NCBI GenBank assembly: GCA_019119635.1
Contig: DWWP01000021.1
Coordinates: 37,362 to 101,361, forward strand
Direction of reading: 5' to 3'
Source: Candidatus Dietzia intestinipullorum
GTDB lineage: Bacteria > Actinomycetota > Actinomycetes > Mycobacteriales > Mycobacteriaceae
DNA: 64,000 nt
Shown: positions 1 through 8,336 of the stretch, in pieces
Layout: every line of letters starts with the position of its first letter
Numbering within the stretch: position 1 is the first letter of the stretch
Notes under the pieces: generated by a model
What the model was told of the DNA's origin: nothing
Seen by the model: only the letters and a program-made list of their open reading frames with translations
Database searches by the model: none
Made by a program: the position numbers and the translations under genes

Positions 1-784
1 GCTCGGCCTGGTAGTCCTGCGCCAGCCGCAGCAGGCCCTCGCAGATGCCGATGGTGGCCGCGGTGATGCCCATCGGGAACATCGCCGACCACGGCACGCG
101 GTAGAGCGTCTCGGTGCGGCCCGAACGATCCTGTCCGGTTCCCTCGGAGACGTCTTCCCAGGTCATCGTGCGGTAGTCGGGAACCACCGCGCCCTCGATC
201 ACGAGGTCCTTGCTACCGGTGCCCCGCAGGCCCACGACATCCCAGGAGTCCTCGATGATCTCGTAATCCTCCCGCGGCACGATTACGTGCACCATCTGCG
301 GCGGCTGGGCCATCGACCCGTCCGGATTCGCGAGCATGGCGCCGAGGAAAGCCCAGCGGCAGTGATCGGTCCCCGAGGAGAACTGCCATGTACCGCTGAA
401 CCGGTACGTGCCCTCCCCGAGCGGGGTCAGCAGGCCGCCGGGCATGTACGGGGAGGCCATCCAGATACTGCTGTCCTCGCCCCACACCTCGTCGCGCACC
501 CGCTTGTCGTTGTAGGCCAGTTGCCACGGGTGCACGCCGCACACACCCAACACCCACCCCGCAGCCGGATCCAGCGACGCCAGCCGCATCACCGTCTCCG
601 CGAACTGCCGCGGCCGGTACTCCAGGCCGCCGTACTCGGCCGGCTGGAGCATTCGCATCACACCCCCCTCCAGGAGGATCTCGACGGTCCTGTCCGTGAG
701 CTTTCCGATCTTCTCGGCCTCGGCGCCCTCCGCGAACAACTCGTCCGCGTGAGCATTGATGTGCTCGAGTACTGCGTTGGGCAT
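1..784 (-). CDS. HsaA-like flavin-dependent monooxygenase (acyl-CoA dehydrogenase fold), C-terminus cut by window edge
   Basis: The first 261 residues are visible; the rest lies beyond the left edge. The protein opens MPNAVLEHINAHADEL and follows the acyl-CoA dehydrogenase type-2 pattern of group D flavin monooxygenases: an LQPAEYGGLEY segment, then a VLGVCGVHPWQLAY stretch, a WQFSSGTDHCRWAFLG block and VVGLRGTGSKDLVIEG. These blocks line up with HsaA, which hydroxylates the phenolic ring of the secosteroid intermediate using reduced flavin from a reductase partner. A nearby KshA supports a steroid role. Other family members act on phenols or dibenzothiophene, so the substrate is inferred. 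The ATG at 784 is the natural start. It faces the SnoaL-like gene across about 180 bp. Confidence 0.82.
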   Translation of the reverse strand, partial: MPNAVLEHINAHADELFAEGAEAEKIGKLTDRTVEILLEGGVMRMLQPAEYGGLEYRPRQFAETVMRLASLDPAAGWVLGVCGVHPWQLAYNDKRVRDEVWGEDSSIWMASPYMPGGLLTPLGEGTYRFSGTWQFSSGTDHCRWAFLGAMLANPDGSMAQPPQMVHVIVPREDYEIIEDSWDVVGLRGTGSKDLVIEGAVVPDYRTMTWEDVSEGTGQDRSGRTETLYRVPWSAMFPMGITAATIGICEGLLRLAQDYQAE

Positions 785-860
785 TGTCCGGCCCGCCTCT
801 CCATCTGCGTCAGTGAGACCAGCGTCACACCGCACATCCGGCATGGACGTGGGGTTCCTA

Positions 861-917
861 CTGAGCGGGAAAAGCCCTCGTGGATCGGACTACAGGGATG
901 CGACTGGTCCCGCTCAG
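861..917. promoter_or_regulatory. Inverted repeat in the divergent hsaA-like/SnoaL-like intergenic region
   Basis: A perfect 10-bp inverted repeat, CTGAGCGGGA at 861-870 and TCCCGCTCAG at 908-917, lies in the gap between the divergent genes. The 37-bp spacing is long for one dimer site, so it may be two half-sites, a looping operator or the leader structure of the rightward transcript. It does not resemble the KstR consensus as I know it. Confidence 0.35.
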
Positions 918-963
918 CGAGAACGAGCAGCAGTCTGGTGGTCGAAAATGGTGAGTTGGCCTC

Positions 964-1473
964 ATGGGCGACAACGACATGGCGACGATCATCCGCAACC
1001 TGGCCGAGAAAGTGTCCTACCTCGAGGACCGACAAGCGATCGTGGACCTGATGACCTCGTACGGACCGGCCATCGACGCCGGGGACGCCGACGCGGTCGC
1101 GCAGGTGTGGACCGACGACGGCGTATATGACGTCGACACCGGCGTGATGCACGGTCATGACGAGATCATCGAGATGGTGCGAGGCGGGATGCACCAGGGG
1201 TTCGTGCAGGCCGGGTGCGCGCACATCCTCGAGCCGGGCTCCGTGGTGGTCGACGGCGACGTAGCCGTCGCCACCGCCAAGTCCCTGCTGGTGGTGAACG
1301 ACGAACGCGGGCCCGGCTTCACGGTGCTCCGCGCCACCGCCAACCGGTGGGAGATGGTCAAGACGGACCGTGGGTGGAGATGTCGACGGCGCATCGGCCG
1401 CCTCCTCGACGGGCGGCCAGCGGCGCGGCGACTGCTGGCCGGGGAGCGAGAGGGCCTCGACGACGCCCGGTAA
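964..1473 (+). CDS. SnoaL-like (NTF2-fold) protein
   Basis: A 169-residue protein of the SnoaL-like/NTF2 superfamily, a cone-shaped fold used by ketosteroid isomerases, polyketide cyclases and dehydratase-like partners. The segment IVDLMTSYGPAIDAGDADAVAQVW followed by a TDDGVYDVD block is characteristic of SnoaL_4-type proteins, and the C-terminal RLLDGRPAARRLLAG motif is common in this subgroup. An alternative in-frame ATG lies five codons downstream (979). It is divergent from the HsaA-like gene and its neighbours include KshA, so a role in ring-degradation chemistry is plausible but not shown. No catalytic residues can be named with confidence. Confidence 0.75.
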   Translation: MGDNDMATIIRNLAEKVSYLEDRQAIVDLMTSYGPAIDAGDADAVAQVWTDDGVYDVDTGVMHGHDEIIEMVRGGMHQGFVQAGCAHILEPGSVVVDGDVAVATAKSLLVVNDERGPGFTVLRATANRWEMVKTDRGWRCRRRIGRLLDGRPAARRLLAGEREGLDDAR

Positions 1474-1487
1474 CGATCAGGCGGCAT

Positions 1488-2357
1488 TCACCCGAGGTCG
1501 ACGCCGGCATCGCGGCCGAGCTCGGCCAACGCCTCGACCTGCTCGCAATAGTGCTCGGCACTGCGCGCTGTGAGCGTCGCGGTCGCGACGGTGGCGCCGA
1601 TCCCGCGGACACTGTCGAGGGCCGCGTGGCACGCCGTCGGGTCCGCCATCGGATCCAGGGGCGCACCCGTGGACAGCACCACCTCGAAGCCGTTCGGCAC
1701 GTCGACGCGCGCCAGCATGCCGGCGATCGCGTCGTGGTCCAGACCGAACGGCACCCAGCCATCACCGAGGCCTGTGGCGCGGCGCAGCGATCGCAGGGAT
1801 CGTCCACCCACCCACAGCGGAACGCGCCGTTGCACCGCCGCGGGGGAGACGGTGATATCCGAGAAGTCGAAGTGCTCTCCCGAGTAGCGCGGTTCCCGCT
1901 GGCCGAGCGACGCCCGCAGTGCGCGCATCGCGTCGTCCGCGACGGGGCCGCGCCCGTCGAACCGAGCGCCGAGGAGGTCGAACTCCTCCCGGAGGCTGCC
2001 GACACCGACGCCGAGGATCAGCCGGCCACCGCTGACCACATCGAGCGTTCCGTAGCGTTTGGCGACCTCGAGCGGGTGGTGGTATCCGAGCACGAGCACC
2101 TGGGTCGCGAACGCAATCCGGTTGGTCCGAGCGGCGAGGAAGCCGAAGGTGGCGAGCGGGTCCCAGTACGTCCCGCCACGTTCGGCCACCACGTCGGTGG
2201 GGACGGCCACGTGCTCACTACAGGTCATGTAGTGATACCCCAGCCGATCTGCGGTCTCGGCGATCCGGGAAAGATCATCAACGGTCGCCGTGGCCTCCCA
2301 TGGGCTCGAGGAGCCGGGGTGCTGGACCACCACCGGGGTGAACAATCCGATTCTCAT
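1488..2357 (-). CDS. LLM-class F420-dependent oxidoreductase
   Basis: A 289-residue luciferase-like monooxygenase-fold protein. It starts MRIGLFTPVVVQHPGSS and carries the usual landmarks of the TIGR03619-type F420 group: a YHYMTCSEHVAVP block, a DPLATFGFLAARTNRI block, VLVLGYHHPLEVAKRYGTL, then SGGRLILGVGVGSLREEF. Such proteins generally use cofactor F420 for hydride transfer; the substrate is unknown. The ATG at 2357 was chosen over an upstream extension because conserved sequence begins there and a GGAAAG element sits about 10 bp upstream. It is divergent from kshA and convergent with the SnoaL-like gene, with only 14 bp between their ends. Confidence 0.85.
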   Translation of the reverse strand: MRIGLFTPVVVQHPGSSSPWEATATVDDLSRIAETADRLGYHYMTCSEHVAVPTDVVAERGGTYWDPLATFGFLAARTNRIAFATQVLVLGYHHPLEVAKRYGTLDVVSGGRLILGVGVGSLREEFDLLGARFDGRGPVADDAMRALRASLGQREPRYSGEHFDFSDITVSPAAVQRRVPLWVGGRSLRSLRRATGLGDGWVPFGLDHDAIAGMLARVDVPNGFEVVLSTGAPLDPMADPTACHAALDSVRGIGATVATATLTARSAEHYCEQVEALAELGRDAGVDLG

Positions 2358-2518
2358 CTCCGCTCGACTTTCCTTTCCAGCCGCTCGTGCAGTGTCTTCA
2401 CCGTCTGCGGCACGGGAGTGCGCACGCAGACCCTTCCCACTGAACGGGATCGAACGGGGCAGCACCGCAACGGGAGGCACTGTGAGTCACGTCACTGTTT
2501 CGACCAGGGAGGTTTGTG

Positions 2519-3679
2519 ATGACGGAGACGGATATCGTCGACGAGGTACGCCAGATCGACGTGGGAAGCAATCCGCAGCGATTCGCCCGGGGCTGGCACT
2601 GCATAGGGCTGGCTGAGAACTTCCGGGACGGCACGCCGCACGAGGTCTCGGCGTTCGGGGGAAAGCTGGTCGTCTGGCAGGGGTCGGACGGCGAGCTCAA
2701 GGCGTTGGACGCCTACTGCCGCCACATGGGCGGCGATCTGTCGCGGGGCACCGTCAAGGACGGCCGTATCGCCTGCCCGTTCCACGACTGGCGCTGGGGC
2801 GGCGACGGCAAGTGCAAGGAGATCCCCTACGCGCGGCGCGTGCCGCTCCGGGCGCGCACCCGGGCGTGGAAGACGATGGAGCGTAACGGCCAGTTGTTCG
2901 TCTGGCACGACCCGGAGGGCGGGGCCCCCACCGACGCGGAGGAGATCCCCGAGATCGCCGGCTACGGCACAGACCGCTGGACCGGATGGAACTGGGCCTC
3001 CGTGCTCATCGAGGGCTCTCCGGCCCGCGAGGTCGTGGACAACGTGGTCGATATGGCGCACTTCTTCTACGTGCACCTCAATCAGCCGTTGCACTTCCGC
3101 AATGTCTTCGAGGACCACATCGCGACCCAGGAGATGTCGTTCAAGCCGCGGGCGGACACCGACGGCTACGTGAACTTCGGAGAGGAGTCGGTGACGCAGT
3201 CGACGGCCTCCTACTTCGGACCGTCGTACATGATCAACCGGCTCATGGCGCAAGGCGGGCTCGAGGTGGTGCTGATCAACTGCCATTACCCGGTGGCCCC
3301 GGACTCGTTCATGCTGCAGTACGGCGTGATGGTCTCCAAGACGCCGGAGATGACCGACGAGGAGGCCGAGGCGCTGGCGGAACAGTTCGGCCAGGGGACC
3401 ATGGAGACCTTCGAGCAGGACATCAAGATCTGGAACACCAAATCGCGGATCGACAATCCGCTCCTGTGCGAGGACGACGGGCCCGTCTACCAGCTCCGCC
3501 GGTGGTACGAGCAGTTCTACGTCGACCGCGCCGACATCACCGAGGACATGGTCCGGCGCTTCGAGTTCGATGTGGACGTCACCAGGGCCAACGAGTACTG
3601 GGACGCGGAGGTCGCGCGCAATCTCGAGCGTCTCGGCGCCGCTGACGACGACGCGGCACCGACCCCGGCCCGTACCTAG
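2519..3679 (+). CDS. kshA: 3-ketosteroid 9-alpha-monooxygenase, oxygenase subunit KshA
   Basis: A 386-residue Rieske non-heme iron oxygenase. The [2Fe-2S] ligands are C67, H69, C86 and H89 (CRH ... CPFHDW), and the mononuclear iron site is marked by D178, H181 and H186 in NVVDMAHFFYVHL. Sequence runs such as GWHCIGLAENFRDG, DAYCRHMGGDLSRGTVK, RWGGDGKC and RRWYEQFYVD match actinobacterial KshA closely. KshA hydroxylates 3-ketosteroids at C9, opening ring B together with KstD. The FAD/ferredoxin reductase partner KshB is not in the window. The ATG at 2519 is preferred to the preceding GTG because AGGGAGG lies 6-7 bp upstream of it. The small Cys-containing gene at 3688 follows directly and is probably cotranscribed. 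Confidence 0.93.
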   Translation: MTETDIVDEVRQIDVGSNPQRFARGWHCIGLAENFRDGTPHEVSAFGGKLVVWQGSDGELKALDAYCRHMGGDLSRGTVKDGRIACPFHDWRWGGDGKCKEIPYARRVPLRARTRAWKTMERNGQLFVWHDPEGGAPTDAEEIPEIAGYGTDRWTGWNWASVLIEGSPAREVVDNVVDMAHFFYVHLNQPLHFRNVFEDHIATQEMSFKPRADTDGYVNFGEESVTQSTASYFGPSYMINRLMAQGGLEVVLINCHYPVAPDSFMLQYGVMVSKTPEMTDEEAEALAEQFGQGTMETFEQDIKIWNTKSRIDNPLLCEDDGPVYQLRRWYEQFYVDRADITEDMVRRFEFDVDVTRANEYWDAEVARNLERLGAADDDAAPTPART

Positions 3680-3687
3680 GCGTGGCT

Positions 3688-3954
3688 ATGCAGGAAATCG
3701 CGTGCCAGCAGTGCGGTACCACCGTGCTGGCCGAGAAGTACAGCGAGCGACACGTGAGTGTGCAATGGCTGACCGCCGCGACCGAGTCGTGTCCGAGGAT
3801 TCGGTTGGCGGAAGCGGCCGACGGCGACACGAGCGTCGAGAAGCAGGTCGGCACGCTCTGCCCGGCGCTCTACGAGACCATCGATCAAGCGGCGCGGGAC
3901 GGTGTCGTGCCCTTCTCGCTGCGCAATGAACCGACGCCGGGGGTCCTTCGATGA
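3688..3954 (+). CDS. Small cysteine-containing protein downstream of kshA
   Basis: An 88-residue soluble protein, MQEIACQQCGTTVLAEKYS..., with a CxxC pair (CQQC) near the N-terminus and two further Cys-Pro motifs (SCPRI and LCPAL). The four cysteines could bind zinc or an iron-sulfur cluster, or form redox pairs. No recognised ferredoxin spacing is present. It starts nine bases after the kshA stop, so it is very likely in the same transcript. A GTG two codons upstream (3682) is an alternative start. I do not recognise a characterised family; an accessory role for the oxygenase is a guess from position only. Confidence 0.65.
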   Translation: MQEIACQQCGTTVLAEKYSERHVSVQWLTAATESCPRIRLAEAADGDTSVEKQVGTLCPALYETIDQAARDGVVPFSLRNEPTPGVLR

Positions 3955-4025
3955 ACCGACCGACATTTCCCGCCACCGGCGGGGTCGCGGGTGGCTCGGC
4001 GGCACGGATGCCGTGACACCCACCC

Positions 4026-4646
4026 TCACAACCACCCGCGCTGCTGCGCCTCCCGGGCCGCCTCGCCCCGGGTCGCCGTGTGGGTCTTGGCGATCGCCGA
4101 CGACAGGTGGTTGCGGACGGTCCCCTGCGACAGGTGTAGTGCGGCGGCGATGTCCGCGACCGGTGCCCCGGTCAGGGCGTGCCGCAGCACGTCCTTCTCC
4201 CGCGGCGTCAGGGGGTCGCGGCCGCTGGTGAGCGACTCATGCACGAGCTGGGGGTCGACGACGGTCTCGCCCGCGTGCACCCGCCGCACCGCCTCGGCGA
4301 GCTCGCGGGCCGGGGTGTCCTTGACGACGAAGCCGCCCGCACCGTGGTCGAGCGCGCGGGTGACATAGCCGGGCCGTCCGAACGTCGTGACGATGAGCAC
4401 CCGCACCCGCGGGTACGACTCGCGGATCCACCGGGTCACGCTGATCCCGTCGCCGCCGGGCATCTCGATGTCCACCACGCACACGTCGGGCCGGTGCTCC
4501 GCGACGACGCTCTGGAGCTCGCCGCCCCGGCCGACCTCGGCGACCACCTCGATGTCCGGCTCGAGCGCCAGGAGCGCGGCGAGCCCGCCGCGGACGAGCG
4601 CCTGGTCATCGGCCAGGATGATCCGTATCGACGACGCGTCCGACAT
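4026..4646 (-). CDS. NarL/FixJ-family response regulator
   Basis: A 206-residue response regulator. The receiver domain (residues about 7-120) has the acidic pair D13-D14 and the phospho-acceptor D59 in CVVDIEMPGGDG. A LuxR-type helix-turn-helix occupies about residues 145-206 (LTPREKDVLRHALTG ... LHLSQGTVRNHLSSA). It is the last gene of a four-gene operon, and its start overlaps the kinase stop as TGATG. Together with the kinase it probably controls its own exporter operon, as is common for NarL-type systems sitting beside ABC-2 transporters. The signal is unknown. Confidence 0.93.
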   Translation of the reverse strand: MSDASSIRIILADDQALVRGGLAALLALEPDIEVVAEVGRGGELQSVVAEHRPDVCVVDIEMPGGDGISVTRWIRESYPRVRVLIVTTFGRPGYVTRALDHGAGGFVVKDTPARELAEAVRRVHAGETVVDPQLVHESLTSGRDPLTPREKDVLRHALTGAPVADIAAALHLSQGTVRNHLSSAIAKTHTATRGEAAREAQQRGWL

Positions 4647-5944
4647 CACGACCACCGCATCTCGACGGCCGTCCCCGGCCCGGTCGAGCCGTCCGCGGCG
4701 TCCGGGGCGGCCGTGACGGCGAACGTCGCGCCGGCGTCCCGCGCCCGCCGCCGCAGACCCGCGAGCCCCTGACCGCCGGACCCGACGGAACCGCCGTCCT
4801 CGCCGGGGACCGCGCCCGGGCCGACCCCGTCGTCGACCACCCGCACCGCGGCCGGCGTCAGCTCGACGGTCGCGCGTGTGGCGCCGGAGTGGCGGACGAT
4901 GTTGGTCCCCGCCTCGCGCAACGTCCATGCCGCGAGGTCGGCATACCGGGCCGGGACGGCGTCGGGCCCACCCACGATCTCGACCTCGATCCCCGCCGAC
5001 CGCAGCGACTCCCGGAACCCGGCAAGCTCTTGCGCCGGGTCGACCGAGCGCAATCCGGAGACCGTCTGCCGCATCTCGGACAGGGCGGTCCGGGTGAGGT
5101 CCTCGATGGTCGCGAGCTCGCGGTGCGCGGCCTCGGGATCGGTGTCGACGAGCGCGTCGGCGAGCTGCGCGCGGATGGTCAACGCGGTCAGTGTGTGGCC
5201 CAGGACGTCGTGGAGGTCGCGCCCCACCCGGTCCCTCTCGTCCGCCGCGCCCAGGGCGCGACGCAGCCGCGCCTCGCGCTCACTGACCCCGACGACGGCC
5301 CTGGTGCCGATCATGGACAGCGCGATCGGGACCACGAGGAACGCCGGGACCAACAGGGCCGGCTCGTCGACGACCAGCGCGGCCCCGACGCCCGCCGCCA
5401 CGAGCCCGGCGCAGGCGGGCACGCTCCAGCGCAGCGGCCAGGCGGCGGTGAGGAAGCACGCCAGGAAGGGCAGGAACGCGACCACGCTGTTCGCGCCCGC
5501 CGCCGGGGCCGTGCCGAACGCGCACAAGACCAGCACGGCGAGGTGACCGAGCCCGAGGGAGACCGGACGGCCCCCGGGGCGCCGATCCCGGAGGTCGAGG
5601 GCGAAATCGTCCGACGCGGCGGGCGAGGCGAAGGCCACGACGTAGGCCACCGAGAAGGCGACCACCGCCACCAACCCGAGCACCGTCAGCCCAGCGGGGG
5701 CGTCCGCGGAGAGGACCGCCATCACCGGGTAGACCAGGAATATCTGCCAGATCAGGGAGAAGAGCACCCCGGGGTTCGACAGCGCCGATCGCACACGCCG
5801 CCCCAGCGGGTCGCATCGGGAGGGCGCCTGCGCTGCGGCCATCCGGGTGGGCTCCCTCCTGGCGTCGACTGCTGTCCTCGTCGTCGTGGTGGTCGTGGTG
5901 CTCGCCGCCGTCGTTGTGGTCGTGTCCGGTCTCGTCGTCGTCAT
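4646..5944 (-). CDS. NarL-type sensor histidine kinase (HisKA_3) with threonine-rich N-terminus
   Basis: A 432-residue membrane sensor kinase. After a Thr-rich tail (residues 1-34) come about five or six hydrophobic segments (about 58-220), then a HisKA_3 box with H245 in GRDLHDVLGHTLTAL, and an HATPase_c domain with N-box REAGTNIVRHSG, DDGVGPG and GQGLAGLRRRARDAG. It phosphorylates the response regulator encoded next to it. Two starts are possible. The ATG at 5944 overlaps the permease stop as ATGA, matching the rest of the operon. The ATG at 5842 has a much stronger ribosome site (AGGAGGGAG, 9 bp spacing) and would remove the Thr-rich tail. The longer form is listed because all neighbours overlap. 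Confidence 0.9.
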   Translation of the reverse strand: MTTTRPDTTTTTAASTTTTTTTRTAVDARREPTRMAAAQAPSRCDPLGRRVRSALSNPGVLFSLIWQIFLVYPVMAVLSADAPAGLTVLGLVAVVAFSVAYVVAFASPAASDDFALDLRDRRPGGRPVSLGLGHLAVLVLCAFGTAPAAGANSVVAFLPFLACFLTAAWPLRWSVPACAGLVAAGVGAALVVDEPALLVPAFLVVPIALSMIGTRAVVGVSEREARLRRALGAADERDRVGRDLHDVLGHTLTALTIRAQLADALVDTDPEAAHRELATIEDLTRTALSEMRQTVSGLRSVDPAQELAGFRESLRSAGIEVEIVGGPDAVPARYADLAAWTLREAGTNIVRHSGATRATVELTPAAVRVVDDGVGPGAVPGEDGGSVGSGGQGLAGLRRRARDAGATFAVTAAPDAADGSTGPGTAVEMRWS

Positions 5945-6687
5945 ATCCGTCCCCGCCGGCGCCGCACGAGGAGTGCGGCGGTGACCCCCAGTATGAGTGC
6001 CCAGGCCACCACGTTGAGCACCGGCAGCCACAGCGGGTCGGAGACGCCGTTGGCAATTTGGCCCCCGGTCAGCGGGTAGCGGGCGAGTGCGTTGACCCCG
6101 TACAGCGGCGTGAAGCGGGCGATGTCGAGCATGACGCCCGACAGCGGGAGGAAGAGGTTGCCCGCGAAGCCCAGCAGCACCAGGCTGCCGCCCGCCACCC
6201 CCAGCGCGGACTCGGAGCGGAACGCCATTCCCGCGCTGAGCCCGTACCCGGAGAACACGGCCGACCCCACCCAGGCCGCACCGAGGGAGAGCACCCAGAC
6301 CGCGGGCGAGGCCTGCGCTCCCGTCACCGCGCCGGCGAGCCCGACGACCAGGACGGGGACCAGCGCGATCGTCATGGCCACCGCCGATTTGGTGACGACG
6401 AACCCGGCGCTGCTCCACGGGGTGAGTCCGAGCTGGCGGCCCCAGCCCTGGAAGCGCTCGAGCGCGGCGCCGCCGCTGATCGCGGTGGTCGCGGTGACCG
6501 CGCCGTACACGGCCATCGAGACCATGACGGCGGCGCCGACGTTGCCGCGGAGCAGGGGCTCGTCCGTGTACGACTGGGCGGAGCCGAACACGAGGTACAT
6601 GATGAGCGGCAGCCCGACGATGAAGAAGATGTTGGTCACATCGCGCAGGGTGCGGCGCAGGTCGAGGGCCCAGTAGGTGACGTTCAT
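5941..6687 (-). CDS. ABC-2 type transporter permease
   Basis: A 248-residue integral membrane protein with about six hydrophobic segments and the ABC-2 permease layout: an N-terminal cytoplasmic start (MNVTYWALDLRRTLRD), a first helix beginning NIFFIVGLPLIMYLVFG, and a central ERFQGWGRQLGLTPWS coupling segment typical of DrrB/YadH-like permeases. It should pair with the ATPase encoded just upstream, which it overlaps by 4 bp (ATGA at 6684-6687), to form an exporter of a drug-like or lipid substrate. The ATPase, permease, kinase and regulator genes form one tight operon. The substrate cannot be told from sequence. Confidence 0.9.
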   Translation of the reverse strand: MNVTYWALDLRRTLRDVTNIFFIVGLPLIMYLVFGSAQSYTDEPLLRGNVGAAVMVSMAVYGAVTATTAISGGAALERFQGWGRQLGLTPWSSAGFVVTKSAVAMTIALVPVLVVGLAGAVTGAQASPAVWVLSLGAAWVGSAVFSGYGLSAGMAFRSESALGVAGGSLVLLGFAGNLFLPLSGVMLDIARFTPLYGVNALARYPLTGGQIANGVSDPLWLPVLNVVAWALILGVTAALLVRRRRGRI

Positions 6688-7640
6688 CGTGCGGCCTCCG
6701 GTTCGGTGGTGACGGCGTCGGCCTCCGCGGTGAGCGTGACGAAGGCGTCGTCGAGGGAGCGCGAGCCGATGGTGAGCTCGCGGGCGGCGGTGCGCTCGAA
6801 CAGTGCGCGCGCGGTGGCGTCGCTGTCGGTGCTCGTGAGCACCACGCGGCCGGCGGTGCGCTCGACGGCGGTGACGCCCGGCAGGTCCTCGGGGGCGGGC
6901 TCGTCCGGGCCGGGCGACCAGACCGCGGTCACCCGGCTACCCGTGGCCCGCGCGCGGATCTGGTCGACCGGGCCGTCGGCGACGACCCGGCCGCGGGCCA
7001 TGAGGACGATCCGGTCGGCGAACGCCTCGGCCTCCTCGAGGTGGTGCGTGGCAAAGACGATGGTGGATCCCGAGACGGCCTCGGCGTGCATGGTCGACCA
7101 GAACTCGCGGCGCGAGCCGACGTCCATCGCTGCGGTGGGCTCATCGAGGATGAGCAGGTCCGGATCGGGCAACAGCGCGAGCGCGAACCTCAGGCGTTGT
7201 TGCTCGCCGCCCGAGCAGCGTCCGACCTTGCGGTCGGCGACGGCCGCGATGCCGGCGCGGTCGAGCACCTCGCCGACCGACAGGGTCCGCCGGTAGAGCG
7301 CGGCGACGGCCCGGACCGTCTCCTCGACGGTGAAGTCGGAGAGCAGGCCGCCGGTCTGGAGCACCGCGGCCACGCGCCCGTCGCCGATCGCCGCCCGGGG
7401 CGGGCCGCCGAACACCTGCGCCCGTCCGGTCGTCGGTCCGGTGAGCCCCAGCACGATGTCCAGGGCCGTGGTCTTGCCCGCCCCGTTGGGGCCAAGGAGC
7501 GCGACGACCTCGCCGCGGTCGATGCGCAGGTCCACGCCCCGCAGCGCGTGGACGGTGTCGGACCGCGGCGGGGTGAACGCCTTGGTGAGGCCGCTGATCT
7601 CCACTGCCGGCGGCTCGGTGTGCGTGCTGCCTGATGTCAT
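6684..7640 (-). CDS. ABC transporter ATP-binding protein
   Basis: A 318-residue nucleotide-binding subunit. Walker A is GPNGAGKT (about residues 50-57), the Q-loop is VLQTGGLL, the signature motif is CSGGEQQRL, Walker B is LLILDEPTAAMD and the switch is THH. The C-terminal region (about residues 220-318) is the extension seen in DrrA-type drug and antibiotic exporters. The signature has Cys in place of the usual first Leu/Ser, a tolerated variant. It is the first gene of the exporter/two-component operon, transcribed leftward from the 7641-7892 gap. It provides energy for the permease encoded next. Confidence 0.93.
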   Translation of the reverse strand: MTSGSTHTEPPAVEISGLTKAFTPPRSDTVHALRGVDLRIDRGEVVALLGPNGAGKTTALDIVLGLTGPTTGRAQVFGGPPRAAIGDGRVAAVLQTGGLLSDFTVEETVRAVAALYRRTLSVGEVLDRAGIAAVADRKVGRCSGGEQQRLRFALALLPDPDLLILDEPTAAMDVGSRREFWSTMHAEAVSGSTIVFATHHLEEAEAFADRIVLMARGRVVADGPVDQIRARATGSRVTAVWSPGPDEPAPEDLPGVTAVERTAGRVVLTSTDSDATARALFERTAARELTIGSRSLDDAFVTLTAEADAVTTEPEAAR

Positions 7641-7757
7641 GTCTCAAGACTCGTCGACCGGGGCGCTGCCTGCCCAGGGCCGGCTGTCACGACTTTCCCG
7701 GTGACAGTTGTCATGGGCCGGGCCGCGCGGGCCGGCTCCGGGGGTCCCGGGGCCCTG

Positions 7758-7818
7758 TCTCGGGGTCGCGGGGCCCGGCCTCGGGGTCGCCGCGCCCGGT
7801 CTCAGGGTCGCCTCGGGG
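7758..7818. repeat. Imperfect GC-rich tandem repeat, period about 21 bp
   Basis: Within the 252-bp gap 7641-7892, three diverged copies of a unit beginning CTCGGGGTCGC or CTCAGGGTCGC occur in a row, near 7758, 7780 and 7801, with GGGCCC-like blocks between them. The gap separates the leftward exporter operon from the rightward membrane-protein gene, so it must hold both promoters. The repeat may be slippage of low-complexity sequence or clustered regulator sites. No clear palindrome was found in it. Confidence 0.5.
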
Positions 7819-7892
7819 AACACTCCCAGATCCACCCTGGTCAACGCCGTAGAGCATTGTTGTCCCGCCGGCGTCTGCCTACCGTCTGGCCC

Positions 7893-8336
7893 ATGACGTC
7901 CTCGCCCTCCGCCGCCGGCCCGCGATGGCCCCTGATCATCGCGCTCGGTGTGTTCGCGCTGATCCGGCCGGGCGTGCGCATCGTCGCCCTGCACCTCGAC
8001 GTGGGCCTGCCAGCCCTGACGCCGCTCGCGCTGACCGCCCTCGTCACGGCGGTGTGGGTGGCTGCCGTCGGGCTGACCGACACGCCGCAGCCGGTGCTCA
8101 CGCTGGTGACGACGGGCCTCGTCTACATGGCCGTGTCCCTGCTGCTCAGCGCGATCCTGTCGCCGGTCCTCGACGGCGAGCTCGCCGGGCCGCTCGCCGA
8201 GCCGGAGGCTATCGCGCCGTTCATGCTGGTCAATCTGGTCTGGGGGCTGGCGGCCGGACTCCTCGCGCTGGCCGTCCAGCGACTGCGCCGGGGGTCAGAG
8301 CAGCGCCACGACCAGCAGTTGCACTGCGCCCAGTAG
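7893..8336 (+). CDS. Small four-helix integral membrane protein
   Basis: A 147-residue hydrophobic protein with four predicted membrane helices starting about residues 11, 37, 68 and 108 (LIIALGVFALIRPGVRIV ... LVNLVWGLAAGLLALAV). It matches no characterised family that I can name. The ATG at 7893 is chosen because upstream sequence in this frame is low-complexity Arg/Gly; a TACCGT element about 10 bp upstream suggests a leaderless transcript. Its 3' end overlaps the 3' end of the convergent TauE/SafE gene by 42 bp, so the last 14 codons are read on both strands. The function is unknown. Confidence 0.7.
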   Translation: MTSSPSAAGPRWPLIIALGVFALIRPGVRIVALHLDVGLPALTPLALTALVTAVWVAAVGLTDTPQPVLTLVTTGLVYMAVSLLLSAILSPVLDGELAGPLAEPEAIAPFMLVNLVWGLAAGLLALAVQRLRRGSEQRHDQQLHCAQ

